Notes under the pieces: model-generated | Told to the model about the DNA's origin: nothing | The model's database searches: none | Seen by the model: only the letters and a program-made list of their open reading frames with translations | Shown here: positions 26,033 through 33,604 of the stretch, in pieces | Position numbering within the stretch: position 1 is the stretch's first letter | How the letters are laid out: each line of letters starts with the position of its first letter | Position numbers and translations under genes: made by a program | NCBI RefSeq assembly: GCF_017299535.1 | Contig: NZ_CP071238.1 | Span: forward strand, 1,860,001 to 1,924,000 | Length of the DNA stretch: 64,000 bases | Source of the DNA: Serratia marcescens subsp. marcescens ATCC 13880 | GTDB lineage: Bacteria > Pseudomonadota > Gammaproteobacteria > Enterobacterales > Enterobacteriaceae | Reading direction: 5' to 3'

Positions 26033-27240
26033 CCCGCCCTCCGCAGATCGTTCGCCGCCCAGACTCGTCCCAGCGCCGCCAGGAAGGTCTCCACGTCGGC
26101 ATGGGAGTGCGCCGAGGTCGGCGTCACCCGCAGCCGCTCGCTGCCTGCGGGCACCGTCGGGGCATTGACCGGTTGCACGTAAATATCGTGCTCATCGAGC
26201 AGCACTTTACTGATGTGTTTGTTGCGGTGCGGATCGCCGACCAGCAGCGGCAGGATATGGCTGTCAGCCGACACCAGCGGGATGCCGGCGGCGCGCAGGC
26301 CGGTTTTCAGGTGATCGACGATCGCCAGCAGGTGTTTGCGTTGGGTGTCATGCTCGAGGTTGTATTTAAAACTGGCCAGTGCGGCGGCCACCACCGGCGC
26401 CGGCGACGAGGTGCTGAAGACGAATGCCGGAGCCCAACTGCGCACGGCCTCCACCACTGAGCGGGGCGCGGCGATATAGCCGCCCGCCGCACCGTAAGAT
26501 TTGCCGAACCCGCCCTGAATAATGGTGATTTTATCCAGCAGGCCCAGTTGTTCGGCGTAGCCCAGCCCCCGTTCGCCATAGACGCCGGCGGAGTGGATCT
26601 CGTCGAGATAGGTCAGCGCCTGATACTGCTCCGCCAGCGCCACGATCTGCGCCAGGGGGGCGAAGTCACCGTCCATGGAATACAGCGACTCGAAAGCGAT
26701 CAGCTTTGGCCGCGCCGGATCGGCGGCCTGCAGCAGCTCGGCGAGGTGCGCCACGTCGTTATGGCGGAAGATTTTTTTCTCCGCCTTGCTGTAGCGTATC
26801 CCGTAAATCATCGAGGCGTGATTCAGCTCGTCGGAGAACACGATCAGATCGGGAATGGCGTCGCACAGGGTGGACAAGGTGGCGTCGTTGGCGCCGAAAC
26901 CGGTGGTGAACAGCAGCGCCGACTCTTTGCCGTAGGCGCTGGCCAGCAGCGTTTCCAGCTCGCTGTGGTAGACCGAGGTGCCGGAAATGCTGCGGGCGCC
27001 GCAGGTGCCCAGCCCGACCCGGTTAACCGCGTCGGTGGTGGCCAGCAGCACTTTGGGGTGGTGGCTCATCGCCAGATAGTCGTTCGAGCACCAGACGTTG
27101 AGACGGCGCTCACCGTGATGGCCGTGGCTGGTGGCCCAGGGTTTGTCCTGCACGCCGCGTTCAAGGTTGAGGAACTCGCGAAAACGCCCCTGTTTTTTGG
27201 TTTCCGCCAGCTTTTCTTCAAGAATGTTCAGTACGCTCAT
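26029..27240 (-). CDS. 5-aminolevulinate-synthase-like alpha-oxoamine synthase
   Basis: The PLP-dependent enzyme has 403 residues. The family features run in order: GRFREFLNLER, VWCSNDYLAMSHHP, GARSISGTSVYH, ESLYSMDGDFAPL, the cofactor aspartate/histidine region YLDEIHSAGVYG, the PLP lysine in GGFGKSYGAAGGYIA, and the ALA-synthase-type end IYVQPVNAPTVPAGSERLR. It condenses an acyl-CoA with glycine or another amino acid, releasing CO2 and an aminoketone. Where ALA synthases read GTRNISG it has GARSISG, so its acyl-CoA may not be succinyl-CoA. It is not needed for heme in an enterobacterium, and sits mid-operon with beta-oxidation genes. Confidence 0.85.
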   Translation of the reverse strand: MSVLNILEEKLAETKKQGRFREFLNLERGVQDKPWATSHGHHGERRLNVWCSNDYLAMSHHPKVLLATTDAVNRVGLGTCGARSISGTSVYHSELETLLASAYGKESALLFTTGFGANDATLSTLCDAIPDLIVFSDELNHASMIYGIRYSKAEKKIFRHNDVAHLAELLQAADPARPKLIAFESLYSMDGDFAPLAQIVALAEQYQALTYLDEIHSAGVYGERGLGYAEQLGLLDKITIIQGGFGKSYGAAGGYIAAPRSVVEAVRSWAPAFVFSTSSPAPVVAAALASFKYNLEHDTQRKHLLAIVDHLKTGLRAAGIPLVSADSHILPLLVGDPHRNKHISKVLLDEHDIYVQPVNAPTVPAGSERLRVTPTSAHSHADVETFLAALGRVWAANDLRRAG

Positions 27241-27255
27241 CGTATGTTCCTTGTG

Positions 27256-28470
27256 TTAAACGGCTTTAAGGTTTAATGACAGCCCCTGACCGACGCCGAC
27301 GCACATCGTCACCAATGCGTTGTTCGCCTGTTGGTCGCGTAATTCCAGCGCCGCCGACAGCACCAGGCGCGCGCCGGACATCCCCAGCGGATGACCGAGT
27401 GCGATGGCGCCGCCGTTCGGGTTGACCCGCGCGTCGTTGGCGCCGATACGCCAGTGTTTCAGCGCCGCCAGAACCTGTGAGGCGAACGCTTCGTTAATCT
27501 CGATGATGTCGAAGTCGTTCAAGGTGAAGCCGCCGCGCTGCAGCAAGCGCTCGGTGGAGGCGATCGGCCCCAGCCCCATCAGCGCCGGTTCAACGCCGGC
27601 GGCCGCGCTGTCGCCGATCTCCGCCAGCGGTTGCCACCCCTGGCGTTTCACGTAGCGGCCGGAGGCTAATAGCAGCGCGGCGGCGCCGTCGTTGATGCCG
27701 GAAGCGTTGCCTGCGGTGACCGAACCGCCGACGGAGAACGCCGGTTTCAGCGCCTGCAGCTGTTGCAGCGTGCTGAGCCGGGGGAATTCGTCCTGCGCGA
27801 ATGTGCGGGTAGTTTTACGATCCGCCGGCACGTCCACGGGCGTGATTTCCCGCGCCAGCCGGCCGCTGTCGATCGCCCGGCGGGCTTTTTGCTGCGAGCC
27901 CAGCGCGAACAGATCCTGTTCCTCGCGTGAGATATGTTGCCGTTGGGCCACGTTTTCCGCCGTGATGCCCAGCGGATCGCTGCCGTAGCGCTGCGCCAGC
28001 CGCGGGTTAACAAAGCGCCACCCCAACGTGGTGTCGTACAGCTTTACCCCCTTGTCGAACGGCGTTTCGCCTTTGCTCAGCACATAGGGCGCGCGGCTCA
28101 TGCTTTCCACACCGCCGGCCAGAATCAGTTCGCTGAGGCCGCTGCGGATTTTCGCCGCGGCGTAGATCACCGCATCCAACCCGGAGGCGCAAAGGCGGTT
28201 GAGGGTGATGGCCGGCACCGACGGATCCAACCCGGAAAGCAGCGTCGCCATGCGGGCGACGTTGCGGTTGTCTTCGCCGGACTGGTTGGCGCAGCCCAGA
28301 ACCACTTCGTCCAGATCTGCTTCCGCCGCGGGATGGCGCTGCAGCAGGCCGCGAATGATCGTCGCCGCCATGTCGTCGGGACGGGTATGCGCCAGGCTGC
28401 CGCCATAGGCGCCGATCGCCGTGCGCGTGCCGTCGATCAGATAAACGCCGTCATCGTTAATGCTCATCAT
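27256..28470 (-). CDS. Acetyl-CoA acyltransferase (thiolase, PaaJ/PcaF-like)
   Basis: The thiolase has 404 residues. The nucleophilic cysteine is in LNRLCASGLDAV, the His in NPNGGAIALGHPLG, and the second cysteine in MCVGVGQG. GLDAV rather than GMKAV-type residues and the overall pattern resemble 3-oxoadipyl-CoA thiolases (PaaJ, PcaF). It either cleaves a 3-oxoacyl-CoA (giving succinyl-CoA plus acetyl-CoA if adipate-like) or condenses two acyl-CoAs. It is 15 bases upstream of the ALA-synthase-like gene and 6 downstream of the dehydrogenase. Confidence 0.9.
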   Translation of the reverse strand: MMSINDDGVYLIDGTRTAIGAYGGSLAHTRPDDMAATIIRGLLQRHPAAEADLDEVVLGCANQSGEDNRNVARMATLLSGLDPSVPAITLNRLCASGLDAVIYAAAKIRSGLSELILAGGVESMSRAPYVLSKGETPFDKGVKLYDTTLGWRFVNPRLAQRYGSDPLGITAENVAQRQHISREEQDLFALGSQQKARRAIDSGRLAREITPVDVPADRKTTRTFAQDEFPRLSTLQQLQALKPAFSVGGSVTAGNASGINDGAAALLLASGRYVKRQGWQPLAEIGDSAAAGVEPALMGLGPIASTERLLQRGGFTLNDFDIIEINEAFASQVLAALKHWRIGANDARVNPNGGAIALGHPLGMSGARLVLSAALELRDQQANNALVTMCVGVGQGLSLNLKAV

Positions 28471-28476
28471 GGATCC

Positions 28477-30006
28477 TTAAGGCGTGGTCGTCAGCGCCGG
28501 TTGCGCGGCGTGCAGAAGGGTGTAATGCGGCGCATAGCGCGCCGCGTGCAGCAGCTGAGCCAGATTGCTCAGCGTTGTCCTGACGTTTTTCTCCCCCAGT
28601 TTGCCGAGCCAGTCGAAAATGCCGCCGGCGTAGTTAACGCCCGCGACGGCGGCGACATCGATGTCTTCCCGGCTGCAGACGCCGCTTTCCACCATGATCA
28701 CCGACTCATTGATCAGGCTGCTGAGGACGCGGGCGACGATAAGCGCCGGAGAGTCCTTGATAAATTCAACCTGCGGGATTGCCGTGTGCAGCAGGCGTAA
28801 AAACAGCGCCTTATTGGCCGCAGAGGCGTGGCGGCTGTGCGCCGCCGCCAGATACGTCGTGTCGGCGTAGTTCAGGGCGACATCGACCACAAAGGCATCC
28901 GCTGCCGTCTGCTCGGCCAGTTGGCTCGCCGTGCGGCCATCGGTGATGCTGACGGTGAAAGCGTCATTGATCTGGACGGCCGACCCCAGCCCCGGTAATG
29001 CCGGCCGTTGTTCCACGCGCAGCTGTGGCCACTGAAGCGCGGCTCGCTGCTGTAACAGGGTAAAAAAAGGGTGCTCGCCGTAAACGCGCAGCGTCTCGAC
29101 GTCTGCATTGCTGGCGGCCGTCACCGGCGGGGCGGTTTCTTCGGCGGCAAAATAGGAGCGGCCGTTCTTTTTCCCCAACAGACCGGCATCGACCAGTGAA
29201 CGCTGCAGATGACCGGGGGTATAGCGCGGGTCGTATTGCATATCCTGCCAGATTTGCCGACTGACCTGATAGTTGATGTCTTGGCCGATAAAATCGGTCA
29301 GCTCGAGCGGCCCCATGCGGAAGCGCCCGCCGGCCTTGAGGGCGCGGTCGATCTGAGCCGCGCGCGCCACGTGTTCTTCCAACAGGCGGAACCCTTCCAG
29401 GTAGTAGGGGCGGGCCATGCGATTGACGATGAACCCCGGCGTGGCCTGGCAGACGACATCGTGTTTCCCCAACGCCGCCACCAGTTGGCGGCAGCGTTCG
29501 GTGGTGGCGTGCGCGGTAAAGTAGGCCGGAATGATTTCAATCAGCTTCATCAGCGGCGCGGGGTTGAAAAAATGCAAACCGATAAAGCGTTCGCTGTGCG
29601 TCACCGCAGTAGCCAGCTTGTTAAGCGACAGTGAGGAGGTATTGGTGGCGATCAGCGTGTCGGGCTTGACCACCGCGGCGATGGCCGCCAGCACCTCAAG
29701 TTTGGTTTGTTCTTGCTCGGCGATGGTTTCTATCACCAGCTCGCTGTCGGCGATGGCCTCAAACACTGAAGTGAACATTAGATTGGCCAGCACCGCGCCT
29801 TTATCCTGCAGCGCGATCTTGCCCTGTTCGACTTTCTTGTTCAGGTCTTGCGCGATATATTCGCGAGCCTGATTGAGGGTATTGCCGTTGCGATTATAAA
29901 GCACCGTGCGAATGCCTTTTTGCGCGAAAAGATAAGCGATGCCTCTGCCCATCGTTCCCGCGCCGATAATCGCAGCCGATTGAATTGCCGCATTACTTTC
30001 TGCCAT
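28477..30006 (-). CDS. 3-hydroxyacyl-CoA dehydrogenase (PaaH-like)
   Basis: The 509-residue protein begins with a Rossmann NAD site (IIGAGTMGRGIAYLFA). The catalytic dyad lies in GLHFFNPAPLMKLIE (His) and the glutamate that follows, with substrate residues in TPGFIVNRMARPYY. A second C-terminal 3HCDH domain follows from about residue 290, giving the double-domain length of PaaH. It oxidises 3-hydroxyacyl-CoA to 3-oxoacyl-CoA. It is the first gene of the five-gene leftward operon; the divergent LuxR-type regulator starts 335 bases away. Confidence 0.9.
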   Translation of the reverse strand: MAESNAAIQSAAIIGAGTMGRGIAYLFAQKGIRTVLYNRNGNTLNQAREYIAQDLNKKVEQGKIALQDKGAVLANLMFTSVFEAIADSELVIETIAEQEQTKLEVLAAIAAVVKPDTLIATNTSSLSLNKLATAVTHSERFIGLHFFNPAPLMKLIEIIPAYFTAHATTERCRQLVAALGKHDVVCQATPGFIVNRMARPYYLEGFRLLEEHVARAAQIDRALKAGGRFRMGPLELTDFIGQDINYQVSRQIWQDMQYDPRYTPGHLQRSLVDAGLLGKKNGRSYFAAEETAPPVTAASNADVETLRVYGEHPFFTLLQQRAALQWPQLRVEQRPALPGLGSAVQINDAFTVSITDGRTASQLAEQTAADAFVVDVALNYADTTYLAAAHSRHASAANKALFLRLLHTAIPQVEFIKDSPALIVARVLSSLINESVIMVESGVCSREDIDVAAVAGVNYAGGIFDWLGKLGEKNVRTTLSNLAQLLHAARYAPHYTLLHAAQPALTTTP

Positions 30007-30341
30007 AGAAAATCCCCGTCACTGTATGCCATGCGAAATTCGCAAATGCTTATTATCTCTTTGGATTTACGGCGGCACTGGGTGCCTGTCTGGAAAGTAA
30101 TTGGTGGTGTCCTGGCTGTCTAACGGTAGAAATGACAGGTTTACGTGCCGAGGAGAGTATGCTATTCGCGTAGTTTTCCTGTTCGGCGCAATAAAAAGGC
30201 TTATTTTAAGGGGAATAGCTGTTTTCGTTATAGCGTTGGTATTTTTTATTATATGAAACGGCTACTGGCGCCGGGCGGCGATATTCTATAGTGAACCTGA
30301 CCTATCGATAAATCGACATCGCTATCTGGAGAACCTGCGTT
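30007..30341. promoter_or_regulatory. Divergent promoter region of the oxoamine-synthase cluster
   Basis: A region of 335 bases with no gene, AT-rich toward 30180-30260. It must hold the operon promoter and that of the LuxR-type gene. I searched by eye for a lux-box-like 20-bp dyad (CTG-N10-CAG) and found none convincing. Confidence 0.5.
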
Positions 30342-31058
30342 ATGGATACCCGCACTCAACGGCTCATGGCGGAGGTGATTGGCAGCCTGGCCGATCGCGA
30401 ATGCTTTCTGACGCAGCTGGGGCCCTGCGCCGAGGCGTTGGGGTTTGATTATTTCTCTTACATCGTGTTTTCCTGTTATCCGGCCAGCAGCCCCAAGATG
30501 CTGATCGAAGGGAATATTTCAACGAACTATCTCGAAGATTATCGGCGGCAGCGGGTGTATTTGCAGGATCCGGTTATTGAGCGTGCTCACCATTCCACGC
30601 TGCAGTTCCAGTGGGACGAAAGCTTTTATCATGAGCGGCCGACGCTTTGGCGGCGTATGGCGCAATTCGGCCTGTGCGCCGGTTGGTCGCAGTCGGTCAA
30701 GGATTGCTATGGCAGGTTGGGGATCCTGACGTTTGCCGGTAGAGCGCTACCCGAGCAAACGCCGCAAGTGCGTGCGGCAAATGAAACTTTTTTCCTTTGG
30801 CTGGCGCAAACCGCCCATAAAACGCTGCGGGAGGCCTTGATATCGGTGAATGATGACGCGATAAAAGATGTGCTGACGCTGCGCGAAAAAGACATTTTAC
30901 GCTGGTGCAGCGAAGGGAAAACGGCGGAAGAGATCGCGTTGTTGATGGGGGTGAGCGAGCGCACGGTCAATTTCCACATCGGCAACTCGATTAAAAAACT
31001 TTCTGTCGCCAATAAGACCGCCGCTACCGCCAAAGCGGTTTATTTACAGCTGATTTAA
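30342..31058 (+). CDS. LuxR-family regulator with autoinducer-binding domain (LuxR solo candidate)
   Basis: The 238-residue protein has an N-terminal autoinducer-binding domain (about 20-165) and a C-terminal LuxR helix-turn-helix (LREKDILRWCSEGKTAEEIA, SERTVNFH). Mapped by eye on TraR/LuxR, the ligand-pocket Tyr, Asp-Pro (QDP) and a later Trp (FQWDE) are kept, but the first pocket Trp is Tyr (NYLEDY). No luxI-type synthase is nearby. It is divergent from the five-gene biosynthetic operon, so it may respond to that operon's product or to an acyl-homoserine lactone. Confidence 0.85.
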   Translation: MDTRTQRLMAEVIGSLADRECFLTQLGPCAEALGFDYFSYIVFSCYPASSPKMLIEGNISTNYLEDYRRQRVYLQDPVIERAHHSTLQFQWDESFYHERPTLWRRMAQFGLCAGWSQSVKDCYGRLGILTFAGRALPEQTPQVRAANETFFLWLAQTAHKTLREALISVNDDAIKDVLTLREKDILRWCSEGKTAEEIALLMGVSERTVNFHIGNSIKKLSVANKTAATAKAVYLQLI

Positions 31059-31239
31059 TCTCGAGTAATAAATAATTAAGCGCCTATCCGTTATCGGTGT
31101 AATGTTTATATTTTGTTAAATTAAAAACTATCCTTATCAGTATTATACCCCCCGATCACAAAAGCGTGATAAAGCGATTCACCGCGCCCGTGCGCGGCAG
31201 TATTCTGTTGGCACCCGGTTTACATAGAAAGGACGTGAT

Positions 31240-31668
31240 ATGTACAAGACTATTTTAGTGCCGATCGATATTGAAGAGGACCTGTTGACCGAGCATGCGC
31301 TGAAGCATGTGGAATATTTGGCGAAGATGTCCGGCGCTAAAGTGCATTTCTTCCATGCGCTGCCGGATGCTTCGGCGTTTGTTACTGCCTATTCGTTTGG
31401 TCTCAAGGAGTTTGAGAATCAGGCGGAGGTGAAGGCGGTGGATAGACTGAAGAAAATCATGTCGGAAATCGATCTGCCGTTGGATCGCCTCAATTACACC
31501 GTCAGCTTCGGTTCTGCACGCGATCAGGTGTTGGAACTGGCGGAAGAGATCGACGCCGATCTGATCATCATCGGTTCGCGTCGCCCGAGCGTGAAAACCT
31601 ATCTGCTGGGGTCCAACGCCGCCGCTATCGTTCGCCATGCCAATATTTCGGTGATGGTGGTCAGATAA
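31240..31668 (+). CDS. Universal stress protein, UspF/UspG-like
   Basis: The 142-residue Usp fold starts MYKTILVPIDI and ends with the nucleotide-binding pattern GSRRPSVKTYLLGSNAAAIVRHA (G-x2-G-x9-G-S/T class), so it should bind ATP. AAAGGA precedes the start. It is monocistronic with its own terminator. UspF versus UspG cannot be settled by eye. Confidence 0.88.
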   Translation: MYKTILVPIDIEEDLLTEHALKHVEYLAKMSGAKVHFFHALPDASAFVTAYSFGLKEFENQAEVKAVDRLKKIMSEIDLPLDRLNYTVSFGSARDQVLELAEEIDADLIIIGSRRPSVKTYLLGSNAAAIVRHANISVMVVR

Positions 31669-31693
31669 TCCATCTTAAACTCACCATTTTCGG

Positions 31694-31743
31694 GCACGTT
31701 CTGCGGTTACCGGCCGGCTGCAGAGCGTGCTTTGCGTTTTATT
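31694..31743 (+). terminator. Terminator of the usp gene
   Basis: An 11-base-pair stem (GCACGTTCTGC with GCAGAGCGTGC, one wobble) around a 15-base loop is followed by TTTGCGTTTT. It begins 26 bases after the usp stop. Confidence 0.65.
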
Positions 31744-31845
31744 GCCATCCCAGTCTGAACTGCTACGATTTTAGCTGACGTTTTTATGCCAACCGGGCCA
31801 CCGGCCTTGCGCATATTTTTCATTTCAGCCAGAAGAGGGGCAGCT

Positions 31846-32526
31846 ATGCCATTAGAAGTCGATGGGATTATCAGAGGCGATCGGGGCAGTGAACCGAGCC
31901 GTTGGCAACATGCGTCAACCAAACCGCTTATCACGCTGACCTGGCATCACACCATTCCCTGGAACTGTTTGCGTAATGTCTGGAATGGTCTGGTGGCGGG
32001 GCAGCATTGGAACGCGCTGGACGAGTTTATGAATCTGATCGGTGTGCCAAACCGTGCCGCGGTGCTCAAACAGATCCAGAATAAGAACCTGCAGGATCGC
32101 GATGGATTACACACTCTGGTGACCTGGCAAGGATGGAATATCGTCGAGGGGCCAGGTAATGAGTATCGCGCGCAGGGGGACGATCCCGGTGAAAACTTCG
32201 ACGGTTGGTCGGGTAAGGGCATGAGCACTAATCAGCAAGCGACGCTGCAGCAGGTCAACGTGTTGTATCAGGTGATGGCGCCGCTGGGAAGCCGTGCGCT
32301 GGACGCCGCCAGACAGGCGCCGCCCATTACTGCGGAAGAAGCAGACGTCTTGCAACGGACGATTAAACAGACCCGCCCAACGTTGCGAGGAAAGGAACCG
32401 ATCCGGTGGCAAGAAGACATGTGGCATCAGGTGCAGCCGGGTAAAGAGGCGAAACACTTCGCCCGCTGGGACACCAAACCGGTGTGGCGCAAACGCCTGC
32501 ACAGCGACCTGGCTCAGGCTGGATAA
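31846..32526 (+). CDS. Orphan protein with an N-terminal HHxIPW motif
   Basis: The 226-residue protein has no signal peptide or membrane span; AGAGGGG precedes the ATG. Early on it carries ITLTWHHTIPWNCLRNVWN, a His-His-x-Ile-Pro-Trp cluster, followed by a tryptophan-rich stretch (VTWQGWNIVEGPGNEY; FDGWSGKGM) and a basic C-terminal third with several more Trp (WQEDMWHQV, HFARWDTKPVWRK). The clustered histidines could bind a metal, as in nucleases of the HNH kind, but I do not recognise the family. It stands alone between usp and the hydroxyproline cluster. Confidence 0.6.
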   Translation: MPLEVDGIIRGDRGSEPSRWQHASTKPLITLTWHHTIPWNCLRNVWNGLVAGQHWNALDEFMNLIGVPNRAAVLKQIQNKNLQDRDGLHTLVTWQGWNIVEGPGNEYRAQGDDPGENFDGWSGKGMSTNQQATLQQVNVLYQVMAPLGSRALDAARQAPPITAEEADVLQRTIKQTRPTLRGKEPIRWQEDMWHQVQPGKEAKHFARWDTKPVWRKRLHSDLAQAG

Positions 32527-32532
32527 GCTTCT

Positions 32533-32558
32533 CCCCGCGCCGGGTTGCCGGCGCGGGG
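32533..32558. terminator. GC-rich hairpin between convergent genes
   Basis: A perfect 11-base-pair stem (CCCCGCGCCGG with CCGGCGCGGGG) has a GTTG loop. It lies between the 3' ends of the orphan gene and the hydroxyproline reductase gene. There is no T-run, so termination may be partial or factor-dependent. Confidence 0.55.
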
Positions 32559-32571
32559 CATTAATCCAGCG

Positions 32572-33585
32572 TTAATCGCACAGCGCCACTATGTCGTCGT
32601 ACAACGCCTTGGGGATTTCCACGCCGTATTGCTCGCTCTGGCGCCGTTGCCGATAACGGCGTTCGCCGGGGATGCGGGCGCCTTGCGCCTGCATATCGGC
32701 AAACATCGCCTCCGCTCCGGCGAAATATTTCGCCTTATCCGCACCGAGAAAACGCTCGGGATCCAACGCGATGACCAGCTCACCGCCGTAAGGCGACGAA
32801 CCGGTGCCATCGTCATAGGCCAGCGATTCCTTGCTGGTCATATCGCCGATCAGCGGCCCTGCCAGCAATTCAACCATCGCCGCCAGCGCCGAGCCCTTAT
32901 GCCCGCCGAAGGTCAGCATCGCGCCCTCCAACACGCTGGCGGCATCGGTGGACGGATTGCCTGCCTTATCAATGCCCCAGCCTTCAGGCAGCGGGGTGCC
33001 AGCGCGGCGGTGTAATTCGATTTCGCCGCGCGCCGCCGCGCTGGTGGCCATGTCGAACAAAAATGGCGGCCGATCCGGACGCGGCCAGCCGAAGGCGATG
33101 GGGTTGGTGCCGAAGAGCGGTCGCGAACCGCCGGCCGGCGTCACCCAGGCGTGGCTGGGCGTGCAGGCCAAGGCCACCAACCCCTGCTCGGTCAGCGGTT
33201 CGATATCGGCCCACAACGCGGAGAAATGCACGCAGCGGTTGATCGCCAGCGCGGCGAGGCCGTTGGCGCGCACTTTCTCGATAAAGGCCGGCAGGGCGGT
33301 GCGGTAGGCCAGCAGGGAGAACGCGCCGCCGGCGTCGGCGCGCAAGATGGCCGGCGCCTGGTCGAGCAACCTGGGCATCGCATCGGCAGAAACCTTGCCT
33401 GCCCGCAGCGATCGCACGCAGCCCAACAGCCGGTACAGCCCGTGAGAAGCGCAGCCGTCGCGTTCGCCCTGAGTGACATTTTGCGCCACCGCTTCGGCGT
33501 GCGCCTGATTGAAACCGTTGTTGCGCAGCGTACGCAACGCCAGTTGATAAGCCTGTTCCAGCGACAGCACATGCATGGATGTCAT
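32572..33585 (-). CDS. lhpD: Delta1-pyrroline/piperideine-2-carboxylate reductase (Ldh2 family)
   Basis: The 337-residue protein of the malate/L-lactate/sulfolactate dehydrogenase (Ldh2/DpkA) family contains the catalytic histidine region (RCVHFSALW), the NAD(P)-binding loop FGTNPIAFGWPRP and the late GGHKGSALA motif. In hydroxyproline clusters this enzyme reduces cyclic imino acids such as pyrroline-2-carboxylate to L-proline. GGAGG eight bases before the ATG sets the start at 33585. It follows the permease gene by 19 bases in one leftward operon. Confidence 0.85.
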   Translation of the reverse strand: MTSMHVLSLEQAYQLALRTLRNNGFNQAHAEAVAQNVTQGERDGCASHGLYRLLGCVRSLRAGKVSADAMPRLLDQAPAILRADAGGAFSLLAYRTALPAFIEKVRANGLAALAINRCVHFSALWADIEPLTEQGLVALACTPSHAWVTPAGGSRPLFGTNPIAFGWPRPDRPPFLFDMATSAAARGEIELHRRAGTPLPEGWGIDKAGNPSTDAASVLEGAMLTFGGHKGSALAAMVELLAGPLIGDMTSKESLAYDDGTGSSPYGGELVIALDPERFLGADKAKYFAGAEAMFADMQAQGARIPGERRYRQRRQSEQYGVEIPKALYDDIVALCD

Positions 33586-33604
33586 TTCGATGTCCTCCCT
33601 GGGG

